Origin: Trogon surrucura
Lineage: Eukaryota > Chordata > Aves > Trogoniformes > Trogonidae
NCBI GenBank assembly: GCA_020746105.1
Contig: CM036632.1
Span: forward strand, 3,038,001 to 3,102,000
Direction: 5' to 3'
DNA: 64,000 nucleotides
Shown: one piece after another, positions 41,001-51,176 of the stretch
Numbering within the stretch: the first letter of the stretch is position 1
How the letters are laid out: each line of letters begins with the position of its first letter
Position numbers and translations under genes: made by a program
Notes under the pieces: generated by a model
Databases searched by the model: none
What the model saw: only the letters and a program-made list of their open reading frames with translations
What the model was told of the DNA's origin: nothing

Positions 41001-44000
41001 TCAGGGGATCCCTCGCTGCCCACTGCCTCCTTCTCCTCGCTCTTTGGTTTCTTGCCCTCCCGCGACGTCTCCTCCCCGACGCCCGGCCCAGCCGCGCGCT
41101 CCCGGGGTGGTGGTGCCGGCGGCAGCAGCGGCGGGGGACCCAAGGGCGCCTTGGCCATACCCAGTGCCACCGCTTTGCCCTTGCGGTTCCTCTTCTTGGG
41201 CAGGAGACCCAAATTCTTGGCTGCCATGGCAGAGCTGGGCTGAGCCCCCGGGGCCAGCGCACAGGAGTCGTCCTGGCAGCCATCGGTGGAGAGCTTCTTC
41301 CCACCGGCCAGCTTCCCCTTCGGCACTCGGCTGTTGGGGTTTCGGCAGAGCTGCTCAGCTGCCGGCGTGGCGGGAGCCTTCTGCGCCACCGCCGGCTTGG
41401 GCAGTCGCGCGTCACCCAGTGCCGGGGCCACCCCACTGTGCTTCACTGCCCGCTCCCTCTCCGTCCCCGCTGGGTTCAGCGAGGTGCTGTAGGCGGCCGC
41501 TGTGGCCACCGCCGCCGTGGCCGCCGGTTTGCAGGCGAACTTCTTCAGGTTGGGCGAGGTGATCTTCTGGACGATGGCCTCCAGCTTGAGGCCGCGGCCC
41601 TTGCGGGGAGGCAGCACTTTGGTCTTGGTGGCCTCCTGGAAGGCAGCCCGGGAGGTGATCTTGATGCAGACGTCGGGGGTTTCCTTCGGCAGGGGGGGCT
41701 TCGGGACAGCTTCACCGGAGCTCTTGGGGGGCAGCTTGGCTTTCACCTTCTTGGCCACGGGCATCTTCTTGAAGAGGCTGGGGGGGGCCTCCGGCTTCTC
41801 CTCCTTCATACCGCTGCTGTTGCTTCGCAGAACCAGGTTCCTCTTCTTGGTGGGGATGGGGGAGATGAAGGTGGATTTCCTCTTCAGCGAGTGAAGGGGC
41901 CGCTCGGACATCTTTCCCCCCACGCCTGGCCCTGTTTTGGGCAGTTTCATCCGGGTGCCCACCTTGCCCTCTTTATGGGGGCTGCCCGGGGCTGCCAGCT
42001 TGAAGGTGGGTGGGAGGTGGTTGTTGGAGATGAGCTTCTTGGGCACTTTGCAGTTCTTCAGGCGGACATCGGCCGCCCGCTTACCCCGCCGCCTCTTGGT
42101 GTAGAAAACCTCCTGCGTCTTCGTCCGGGAGCGCAGGATCATTGACCGCTGGTCCCTCTCCCCCATCTCCACTGCGTCCCCCTCCGGCGGTGCCGGCCCC
42201 GTCACCTCCTCCGCCGCCACCAACCCGGGCATCAGGAGGGTGGCATCACTGGCGTTTTGGACCACCTTGGGGGCCGGCCGGCTGCTGCGCTTCCTAGCTT
42301 TGAAAGCCACCCGCTGCTTCACGCCACAGGCGGACTTCTTCCCCAGCTTCTCCTGGTGCGAGGGGGCCTTCAGACCCTCCAGTGGAGCTGGCGCGCGGGG
42401 CTCGGCGAGGGCGGTGAAGGAGCGGGTGCACATGCGCGCCGGCAGACCCTCAGACGGAAACCGGGGCGTTTGGCTGTGGGCGTTCTTGCTCAGTATCTCC
42501 GCCTGGCCCTCTGGTCCGAGGCAGGAGGTGGCCATGCCGCCAGCTGCTGCCAGGTCATCGAAGGGGTTCGGCACGGCGCTGCCGGGGCCGTCCCCCTCTG
42601 GCAGCCGGCAGTGGACCCTCTTGTTGCGGAGGCTCTTGCCCCGTGAGACGGGCTCCATCTTCCCCAGAGCGTTCTCAGAGACGAGCTGCTGCTTCACTGC
42701 GACCGACGGGGAGGATTCGGCATCAGCTGCCTCCAGGTGGGACATCCCCCCTCCGCCGCTCTCCTCGTCGGGCTGGATGTGGGGCAAGGAGGACTTGAAC
42801 CAGCTCTTCACCTTGGTCTCTGTGCCCACGGCAGGGCCTAGTAGGATGACGGACTGGCCAGAGAGCCGCGTGGCAGGAGCCGAGCCCTCCTTCTCCACCG
42901 TGCTGACAGTTTCCTCGGCAGACACGGGCACCTCGCTGGAGGACAGCACAGCGGGCATCTCCGGGGGCTTGGGTGGTGAGGAGTCATATGTCACCGACTT
43001 CTGCTCCGAGCCAGCCAGCTCACAGAGCGAGGAGTACTCCTCTGCCTCTAAGTCCGACTCCTTCAGCTCTGGTGAGGAGATGATGGGGATCTCACTGAAG
43101 TCGCCGGCTGAGCAGCAGTGCCGGGTGTCCTGCAGCCACCTCTCGCTGTCCGCCTTTGCCGCCTCGTCGTAGGTCAGAGCATCCTCCTCCTCCTCCATCG
43201 CCTGTTGGCCGAAGTCCTGGGCTGGCTCGCTCTTGGCCGGGTGCTCACCGTCACACAGATCCAAGCCGCAGGCATTTTTTTTCTCCTTGCAGGAGCCCAC
43301 CAATTTGCTAGGGAACAAGCCCTTGGGGAGGTCGGAGGCTTGCAGCTCCTTCCACCGCAGGCACGCCTCTCCCAGGCTCTCCTCTGGCCACTCGAAGTGC
43401 TCCATGGCGTTCTCGGACCCCACCGAGTTGGCGGTGGTGTTCGAGTAGCAGCTGTAGCCAGTGGCTCCTGCACTCGATGTTGCTGCCGGGATGCTGGGCT
43501 TGGAGTTGAAGGCCAGCGGGTCCGCGTCTTTCAGCGTGTCCTTGGTCTCGGCAGCCGTGAACTCCACCTGGGGACCTTCATACACCTCCTCGCTAAAGTC
43601 CTTCCCCGCATTGGCCCCTGAAGCCTTGTCCAGCTTGAGGGGCTCCGTGAGCGTGCTGGAGTCACCCTGGCTGGGCCAAGCACCCTTCACCATGGAGTCC
43701 AGGCAGGGCCGGTGGTTCTCCAGCTGGAAGGGGGACTTCGTGGTTTCCTTGCTCAACATGGGCGAGTTGGCCCAGGCTTTGTCTGCCTTCTCACTGATGG
43801 CATCCTGCAGGACAATGATCTCAGAAGCCAGTTCCTCCTGGGACAGGGCGCTGAGGAGCAGCCGGGGACAGTCCCGTTCATTAGTCACGTACTTGGTGAA
43901 GGTTTCCAGGGGCAGGCTGGCATGGATGCTCTGGAAGGAGTCATCTGATTTGGTGGACATGTCGTCTGGGGAGGTCACGGAGCAGGTGGACACAGACTCA

Positions 44001-45133
44001 GGCTTCGCCTTGGAGTTGCTGTTGATGCGGGCAGGGCTGCGGTTCTGGTTGCAGTACAGGAAACTCCTCTCCAGCTGGTCCTCTGACCCGCTGAGATAGT
44101 CAGTGTCCTGCGTCTCGGCGTGGACAGACTGGGGAGTGCTCAGTGGGTCGGACAGGGGTGTCCCCACCTGCTCCGCCGAGTAGGTGCTGCTCTCGGGGCT
44201 GCAGTGTTGCCCCTTGAGCTGCTCGGGGGTCCTTGCTGGGGTCTTGATTCCCTTTTTCTGGGGCACGGCCGCTTTGGAGAGCAGCAGCTGCTGGACGGTG
44301 TTGGAGATGTTCTCCACCTGGGAGGTGAGTGCCGTCAGGCTCTGCAGGCTCAGGTCTGACAGCAGGTTTTCGGGTAGCTTCTCCTTCTGCAAGTTTTTGC
44401 AGTTCCCGGATTGAGCGTCAGGGCTCGTCCCGTCGGTGGGAGAAGGGTTCAGCAGCGGCATGAAATGGCTGTGGTCGGCGATGCCGGCCGGGAAAGTGCC
44501 GGTGCTCAGCGGCTGCTGGCTATACTGGAAGTTCTCCAGGTTGGGCATCAGCGGGGAGGGAGTGGAGCTGTAGGACGGGGACCTGCCGACGGAGCGAGCC
44601 GGCGAGTGGCTGGCGCTGGGGCTGAAGGTCTGGTAGTACTGCTCTGGCGTTCGCACGGGCGTCGCGTCGCCCTGGCAGTAGGTCTGGCCTGGCTGGTTGT
44701 AATGTTGATACTTGGCCAGGTTTTGGTAGTGGAGGGTCTCTGGGGCGTGATGCCGTCCTTGCAAGGGCTGCGGGGGCTGCGGCGGCTGTGGGGGCTGTGG
44801 CGGCGGCGGGGGCTGCGGGGGCTGTGGCGGCGGCTGCGGGGGTTGCTCGTAGCCGATGCGGTTGGGCTGGTAGCCGTGGAGGTTGGGCACGCGGGGGCCC
44901 GGGGCCAGGCTGGCGGCGCTGCCCAAGGGCCGCTCCAGCGGTGGCTGCCCTGAGGGTGCTGTGCAGCTCTTGTAGGAGTGTGCTGGCTGGCTGCCCCCCG
45001 GCACCGAGGAGTAGGTGGAGGATGCGGGGAAGGACTGCGAGTGCTGCCCAAAGTGGGGGTTCTGCGAGAAGGGCATGGGCGAAGAGACGTCGTTGGGCAG
45101 CTTCTGGCGCTGCAGCTTGGGGTAGGGGAGCGC

Positions 45134-45165
<32 letters not shown>

Positions 45166-45637
45166 GCTGAAAGTGAGTCCGGAAGGGCAGCGAGGTGGCC
45201 GTCGGCTCATGATACGGTCGCCCACCTGCCAGCGCCGCCGTCTTCTTCATCAGGCTGTCCTCATACTTGGCCACGCCGCCAGGCAGCGCTTGCGGCTGGC
45301 CGCCCCACGCCTGCAAGCTCTCGTCCCCCGAATACCGGGCAGGGTAGGGGCTGTTCTCCTGCACGGCATAATTGGAAAAGGCCGGCCTGCCTTGCAGCTG
45401 CTGCCCCGCTAATTGCTTGTTTCCCCGGTGGTATTTCTCCACGGCGCTGTTCTCGTAGCCCGAGTACGGCAGTTGCTGCTGACTGTAGTACTCCTTCGCC
45501 ACCAGCCTCTGCCGCTCGCAGTTCGGCCCTGCCTGACTTTGATGCCTGTAATTCTCCAGGCGTGATGTATCTTGTGAAGTCGGCTGGTAGCTCTGCTGGT
45601 TGCCATGGAAACCACACCTTTCTCGAAAGGACTGCAT
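38048..45637 (-). CDS. RAI1: RAI1, retinoic acid-induced 1 (whole coding region)
   Basis: The coding exons on the minus strand are 45637-40031, 38934-38841, 38483-38434 and 38062-38048, in phase, giving about 1921 residues (human about 1906). RAI1 is a nuclear, nucleosome-binding chromatin regulator related to TCF20. Its haploinsufficiency causes Smith-Magenis syndrome in humans. The start [12 protein letters not shown], the block [19 protein letters not shown], a basic nuclear-localisation stretch near residue 1166 and the C-terminal extended PHD cysteines are all recognisable. The layout, one giant coding exon followed by three tiny ones, is as in mammals. The open frame continues past the 40031 donor to 39809, but that part is intron. 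Confidence 0.95.
38063..38433 (-). other. RAI1: RAI1 last intron
   Basis: This 371-bp GC-rich intron has donor GTAAGC and acceptor CCCCGCAG. Nothing else is recognisable. Confidence 0.7.
38434..38483 (-). CDS. RAI1: RAI1 coding exon, end of the PHD finger ([11 protein letters not shown])
   Basis: The acceptor CCTCACAG and donor GTAAGC bound 50 nt that complete Gly and read [16 protein letters not shown]. The human counterpart reads [17 protein letters not shown] as I recall it. The Cys and CPKH residues are zinc ligands of the extended PHD domain. Confidence 0.93.
38484..38840 (-). other. RAI1: RAI1 intron between the two PHD exons
   Basis: This 357-bp intron has donor GTGAGC and acceptor CCTCACAG. 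No other element is seen. Confidence 0.75.
38841..38934 (-). CDS. RAI1: RAI1 coding exon, PHD zinc-finger core
   Basis: The acceptor is GTTTCAAG and the donor GTGAGC. The exon has 31 codons plus one base, reading [20 protein letters not shown] and [11 protein letters not shown]. The C-x2-C, C-C-x3-C and HxYHYxC pattern is the RAI1/TCF20 extended PHD finger that contributes to nucleosome binding. The acceptor lacks a strong pyrimidine tract, but the homology fixes the frame. Confidence 0.93.
38935..40030 (-). other. RAI1: RAI1 intron after the giant exon
   Basis: This 1.1-kb intron has donor GTAAGA. Open frames here are read-through of neighbouring exons or chance. I see no independent gene. 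Confidence 0.75.
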
Positions 45638-45653
45638 GGCGCGGGCTCGTTAT
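40031..45653 (-). CDS. RAI1: RAI1 giant coding exon (residues 1-1869)
   Basis: The acceptor TCTCTTCGCAG precedes 16 untranslated bases and ATG at 45637-45635. From there 1869 codons run without a stop to donor GTAAGA. Visible in order are the Gln/Tyr-rich N terminus, a polyQ tract (about residues 157-168) and a QPP-repeat (about 264-290). Next come [20 protein letters not shown] and [20 protein letters not shown], then basic segments such as [20 protein letters not shown] (about 1166) and [40 protein letters not shown] follows, then [20 protein letters not shown] (about 1692), which starts the cysteine-rich region, and SCYCCDE near 1795. The central region is less conserved than the ends. Confidence 0.96.
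44767..44846 (-). repeat. RAI1: QPP-coding repeat in RAI1
   Basis: On the RAI1 strand the run encodes alternating Gln-Pro-Pro units ([20 protein letters not shown] and on). It sits between GYE and [15 protein letters not shown], exactly where mammalian RAI1 has its polymorphic polyQ tract before LQSRHHAQETLHYQN. Confidence 0.85.
45134..45169 (-). repeat. RAI1: CAG repeat coding polyglutamine in RAI1
   Basis: There are twelve consecutive Gln codons (CAG with one CAA) between RTHF and [12 protein letters not shown]. The corresponding mammalian stretch has a mixed Gln/Pro sequence. The run is long enough to vary in length between individuals. Confidence 0.9.
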
Positions 45654-45745
45654 CTGCGAAGAGAGAGAGGCGAGAATTCAAATGAAGCACGGCCACCGCG
45701 GCGGCGGGCCGGGGAGCGCGGCGGCGGCGCCGGCACCGTGGCGGC

Positions 45746-46240
45746 GTCGCCTCGCCCGCTGGGGCGTCGCCCCGTTGGTGCCACCGTCGCCCCGCCGAGC
45801 GCGGTCGCCTGGCGTCGCCCCGCAGGGCGCTTCGCCTCCCTGCGTCGCCTCGCCTCGCGTCGCATCGCTCAGCATTGCGTTGACGTACATCGCCTCGCCG
45901 GGTACCACGTCCCGTCGCCTTGCGTCACGTCACGTCGCCTTGCGTCACGCTGCCCTGCATCGCATCGTCCCGCATTCCCTCCCCCTGCATCGTGGTGCCC
46001 GGCGTTGCATCGCCCCCGCCTCGCCCTGCACCATCACATCGCCTCGCGTTTCCTCTCCCTGCACCTCGTCACCTGGCATCGCATCACCCTGCGCCACCCA
46101 GCGCCGCGCCGCCCTGTCTGATCGCAGCGGCTCGGCTTCGCGTCGCCTCGCATCGCTCTGCGCTGTGTTACGTCACCCCGCGTCACATCGCTCACCTCAC
46201 CTCGCATCGCCCCGTGTCATCCTGGCGTGCCTCCACGCCG
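45746..46240. repeat. Degenerate CNTCG pentamer array (CpG-rich)
   Basis: About 0.5 kb is built of five-base units such as CGTCG, CATCG, CCTCG, CGTCA and CCTTG (for example CGTCGCCTCGCCTCGCGTCG and CATCGCATCACCCTGCG). It begins about 90 bases upstream of the RAI1 coding exon. Units are diverged, but a five- or ten-base rhythm holds throughout. Confidence 0.85.
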
Positions 46241-48487
46241 CACCGTCCTGTTGTTCCGCAGCGGGGTGCCCGTGAGCAGGGGGGCACCCACCACCCCGGC
46301 TTTGCAGGGCAAACAAACCCTCTCCCTGCCCCCGTGTCGGGGTGCCCCCCGCGCAGGTGCTCTGCACTTCACACACCCGCCGCCCCTCACCTCTGCAAAT
46401 CACTTACCCTCTCCCTCCTCACACGCCCTCCCCGAAGACGCTGGGATCCTACAAGCCTCTCTGTACACCACACTCATCACCATTATTTTTTAATTATTGG
46501 GCTAATTACTGGAAGCAGCAGCGTGGAGGGCCAAGAACCGCAGGTTCTGCTGCTGCTGCTGCAAAAAAGTCATTTCAACTTGCTGGTTCTGCCCGTCTCT
46601 GCCTGCTGCCGCCTCCCGCAGCCCCCCCCAGCCCCAGTCGATCCCCCCTGCCCCAGTGCGATACCATCTGGAAGCTGTTTGCTCCCGCCAGCAGCCCTCT
46701 ATTAGCCCAGCGCCTCGTCACCGCCGTCATTAAACCTCCTCGTTTCCCAGCCCTGCTCGAGTTAGGTGCAAGGAAGCACCTGGGTCACCGCTTTGATCTT
46801 GGAGGCAGCTCCCTGAGCTGCTTGCGGCGGGTAACGCAGGGCACCTGCAATCCTGCCCGTCCCCAGCACCGGGGGAGCAGAGGTGCTGCGGTGAATGTGA
46901 ACCTGTTTTGGTAGTGCTCAGAGATTTGGGAGCCTGGGTTAGGGCAGCCACAAGAGTCTCCATGTGTCCCCATTTGTCGCACACCACCACCCTTGTGCCA
47001 CAGCCACAGCGTGCCGAATTCGCTCAGTCCCAGCTCGGCCCCGTTTGCTCACAGACCCAGTGGACATCTCAACAGCTCTTTAAGGTCTGTGTACACACAC
47101 GGGGCTTTATTTAATTACATTTCTCTAAGAGCCGGTGGCTCAGGGATGCACTGATCGCACGATGCCCTCTGGCACCCCCGGAGCCACACTCGGTGCCATC
47201 CACGCCAGCCCAGCACCCCCTTTTTGGATGATTTCCACGTTGCTTCCCCATATTGCAGCTGCATCTTGCAGGTTGCACAGGGAACTGGATGCAGTTAAAG
47301 CCTATGCCCTGGGGAAAAGACGGGTCTGTTAAAAAACCCAGTGAGGCTGGGGCGAAAGTTGTTCCTACAGAGCGGTGCTGCCCTGTCCTGTGCTGGTGCT
47401 GCTGGAACAAAGGCAGCAAAATCAAAGCCAGGCCTCTGGGGCAGCCCCGGGCGGCGGTGAGAAAATTAAAGGGAGAAAAGGGCCCCTCACGCTCCATGTG
47501 GAAGCAGATTTGAAAAATAAAATCGGCTCGAGAAGACCCTGGGCTAGTGCTTTAAGGCGAGCTTCTCCCTCACCCTCTCCCTCTTTTATTATTAACTGTT
47601 GTTATTAATTAATTATTGTTAATTTTCCAAATGGCTGAGATCACGCCAGGCTGAGCAAAAGTGCCCGGTGCAAGGGGGCAGGTGGCTCGCCAGGGTGGGG
47701 ATGCTCAGAGGAGGGGTGTGTGCAGGGGGGGCGAGCCCGTGGTCTGCACCCATGGGTGGGTGGGAGCCCTCAGGCAGGATCACGGGGCAACCCCCAGCTG
47801 GGGACAGCCAGCCTCGGCCACATCCCAGGTCCCGGCAAAGCCTGGAGCTCATCCCGCACCCCTGAGGGTCACAGCACAAGGGGGCTGGATGTGTCCCACC
47901 AGGCGGGACGTGCATTCCCCACCCGTGAGGAGCCAAGTTCCTGTACGGAGCGAGGCCATCCCGGAGCGGCGGTCCCATCTCCCCGCAGCCCCTGGGCTCT
48001 GCCGGGGGGCTCGATGCTGCCGTTCGGGGCTGGGAAGGAGCCACTCATCACCAGCAGCACCCAGAGGCCAGCTCTGCCCTCGGCTCTGCCGCAGCTTTGC
48101 CGGAGAAAGGCCGTAACAGATGTTGCTGCCTGATGCAGGCTGTTTCCGAGCAAACGCTTTAATGGCATCAAATCAAGCTGTCGACAGCAGCGAGGTTACG
48201 GCCCTTCCCGGGAGGGGGAGACGGCCGTGGCCGCCTCCCAGGGGCCCTGCACGCTCGCTGCCCCCCTGCCACATCCCTGCCAGACATGCTCTCCCGGCCA
48301 CGAAGAAGTTTTCAGCCCCGCTTTTGCTGCCCCAGCGATGGGAATCGATACGGGGCCGCTGGCGTGCGGCTGCAGCCCGATGCCTGCCCTCGGTGGCCTG
48401 GCAAAGCCACCGCGGCTGCAGTCAGGGCTCAGAGCGTGGGTCCCTGGGAAGGGGACCCATCGGAGGACGCAGGGACTTGGGGCCATC

Positions 48488-48628
48488 ATGATGCTCAGAG
48501 CCAGTGTGACGCCGTCTCCGCAACACAAGGAGCCTCTGGGGTGGCCATGGCCATGGCCATGGCCACCCCAGAGGCTCCTTGTGTTGCGGGGACGGCGTCG
48601 CGCTGGCTATGGCCACCCCAGAGCATCC
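48488..48628. repeat. Near-perfect loopless palindrome
   Basis: The axis lies between 48553 and 48554, in GGCCATGGCCATGGCC. Positions 48508-48599 pair arm to arm over 46 base pairs with a single mismatch (48517 against 48590). Pairing continues to 48499/48608 with only two more mismatches. A further segment (GATGCTC at the left, GAGCATC at the right) pairs after a gap of about 13 extra bases in the right arm. Confidence 0.95.
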
Positions 48629-49869
48629 TGTCCCCTCAGTCCCCAGTGACCTGTGGATGGCCCAGCTGGCCCCACACCCCCAGCGTCATCCTTTGGGGAC
48701 ACGGAAAGACCCGCTCCACCTCGCAGAGCCAGCGTGTGACCTGGGGCCATGCCGCGGTGCGTGAGGCTGACATTGTGCACGGAGGTGACACGGTGCGCAG
48801 GGCTGACGCGGAAGGAACGTGGAGGTGTCGCGGTGCCCGGGGCTGGCAGCAGAGCGGCACGGCAGTGCCCGGCCAGCGTGGCTCCGCCGCTGCAGACGCC
48901 CACTCGTGCGGTGGCTCGCAGCCTGCCCGCTGCTCAGGAGGATTTGTGCTGCGTGGCTGGGTTTGGTGTTATTTTCCTTCCCCGCCACACCATCCCTCCT
49001 TCCTTCCCTGCCTTCTCCCTTTTCCTCCCTTTTGGCTGCCAGGGACATGGCAGCGCCAGATCTGGAGGCAGCCCAGGACATTCCATGGCAGGGGACCCTC
49101 GGTAAGCACCCAAGACCCCCAACACGTGAGCCCTGGGGGGCAGCAGGCATTCCCTGTCCCCCCCTATCTGCACCCCAGCCTCGCTTCCCAGCTGCTGCTC
49201 ATCCCGCGGGGCCTGATCCTGCTGCTCCACCGGCTGCTCCCTTGCCTTCGCTGACAAGGACGCGACGACTCAAGCGACTCAAAATCTTTGCCACGGGAGC
49301 AGCGCCGGCACCGGGGACTCCTCTCTCCACCCCAAACTCTCCTGTGCCAAACCTCCCAGCCCTCACCCCCCACCCAGGGGTGCAGCCCCACATGGCGAGG
49401 CAGCATCAGAGGGGGAGATGAAGGGACAGGACACCCCCCTCCTCGGTGGCTCTCGGGGAGGAGGTGATGGAAGAAGTGCCTATCAAGGAGCGTCACCTTG
49501 GATTTGTTTAATTGTGAGGTGGTGGAGTTTAAAGAAACCCTTTCTGGCCAGCTGCCACACCGTAAACTGCTCCGGAGAGTTTGATTATTAAGGGAGGAGA
49601 GAAAAGGGGAGGTTGGCCGAAGAGGGAGCCTGAGGGGGGTGTCGAGGGGTGTGGGACAGCCCAGCAAAGGGCATCCTGCCTCAGGAGCTAGGAATGAGGG
49701 GAACCGGGGACACGGACAGACAGACAGACCCCCCGGCAGTGCAGGGGCAGGTTGTGGAGCTGCCGCTGTCCGTCTGTCCCCGCACCCCACGGTGCTGGCA
49801 CCCAGCTCGGCGGGGCTGAGCACTCACTGTCGATGCAGCCCCCCTTCAACGCACCCGCCAGTGAACCCC

Positions 49870-50160
49870 TTTAAAGGGCCTTCTCTCCAAGTACTCTGCT
49901 GATGCACCCTCTTATTGCACTGTCCCCCCATAAACCCTTTTAATGCACCCTCTCAGCGCCCCCTCTTTCCAGTGCACCCTTCCCCCCAAAAAACCCTTTA
50001 ATACACCCTCTCCCCAATGCACCCCTTTAATGCATACTCTCTCCAGCAAACCCCCGTTATTACACCCTCTCCAACACACTCCTTCAATGCACCCCCTCCG
50101 TGATGAACCCCTTTAACACACCCTCTCTCCATCGCACCCCCGTCAATAGAGCCCCCCCCC
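49870..50160. repeat. Degenerate tandem repeat, AACCCCTTTAATGCACCCTC type
   Basis: Variants such as ACCCTTTTAATGCACCCTCT, CACCCCTTTAATGCATACTC and AACCCCTTTAACACACCCTC recur about eight times at spacings of roughly 30-40 bases. The array is diverged and non-coding. Confidence 0.85.
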
Positions 50161-50441
50161 ATCAGCCCCACCACCTCCCCATCACAAACATTCTGTTCCA
50201 GTTGCAGCGACTGGAGCGGGAAGGGAGGGGACGCGGTAACCACAGGGCAGCCCCCCGCCTCCCCCTGCCCTCCCCATCACCGTGTCCGTGTGTGTCGCCG
50301 TGGTCCACCCCCCCCCCCCATTTTTCGGCGCTCAGCCGACCAGAACAGCTGTTCCCTGCACACTTCACTTGCCCGCAGATGATGATAAATGGAGCCGGGG
50401 CTGCGCCGCCCCTTGCGCGGGGGTGGGCGGACGCAGGGAGC

Positions 50442-50470
50442 GAGGAGGAGGAGGAGGAGGAGGAGGAGGG
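50442..50470. repeat. GGA trinucleotide run
   Basis: This is an uninterrupted GAGGAG run of nine to ten units. Confidence 0.9.
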
Positions 50471-51018
50471 ATGGGGTCTCCATCTCCTGCAGCCCCCCCC
50501 CCCACACCAAATCATGCTGCTCCTCCCATCCAGCTGCTGGGGAATTCCCTGGGCAGCTCCCCCAAACCAAAAGCGGGAGGGAGGGGTCCTACCCAGGGAA
50601 TTCCCATCTTATCCCCATCAGCAGCTCAACGCCCCATTTGGGTCCTTCATCCCTAATCTTTGCTCGTCCCCAGGGAGGAACTTTACTTGGGGGGAATAAA
50701 AAAACCCAACAAAACACCAAAAAAACACATCACGCTCATGACTCAACGTTTCTGCTGGCCACGGTTCCTGCGGTGCTTGCCAGGGGAAGCCCGTGGCCTT
50801 CCCAACCTCACCCCCTCGCGTGGAAATCCAGCTCACCCGCCAGCAGCCTCCTACCTCTCCTTTATTTTGGAGGGGGGGGAGCTATTGGATCCTTGGTGTC
50901 AGGGCCGGGAGGCTGGCAGAGGGTTGGGCTGGGGAGGATGGGGAGAGTGAGAGCAAGCTGCTGCGTTTTGTTCTTGCTGCTGGAAAAGGCCAGCCGGCAA
51001 GGTAGGATTTGGTAAGGA

Positions 51019-51176
51019 AGGGGAGGAGAATAGGGAAAAAAAGAAGGAAAAGAAAGGGAAAAAACGGAGGAAAACGAAAAATAAAAACAAGGAAAAAAGG
51101 GAGAAAAAAGGGGGAAAAGGAAAAAAAAGGAAAAAAAAGACGGGGAAAAAAGACGAAAACAAGAAGGAAAAAAAAG
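51019..51176. repeat. Polypurine tract, about 160 bases
   Basis: The plus strand is almost only A and G (GGAAAAAAAGAAGGAAAAGA and so on), broken by a few pyrimidines. Such tracts can form triplex DNA. Confidence 0.85.

Noticed and set aside
45788..46275. Ser/His/Arg-rich open frames across the pentamer array
   Set aside because: Open in several frames only because the repeat lacks stop codons.
48499..48608. Palindrome as a microRNA precursor
   Set aside because: It has no loop and the pairing is nearly perfect over more than 46 bp. That does not fit a canonical pre-miRNA, so it is kept as a palindrome only.
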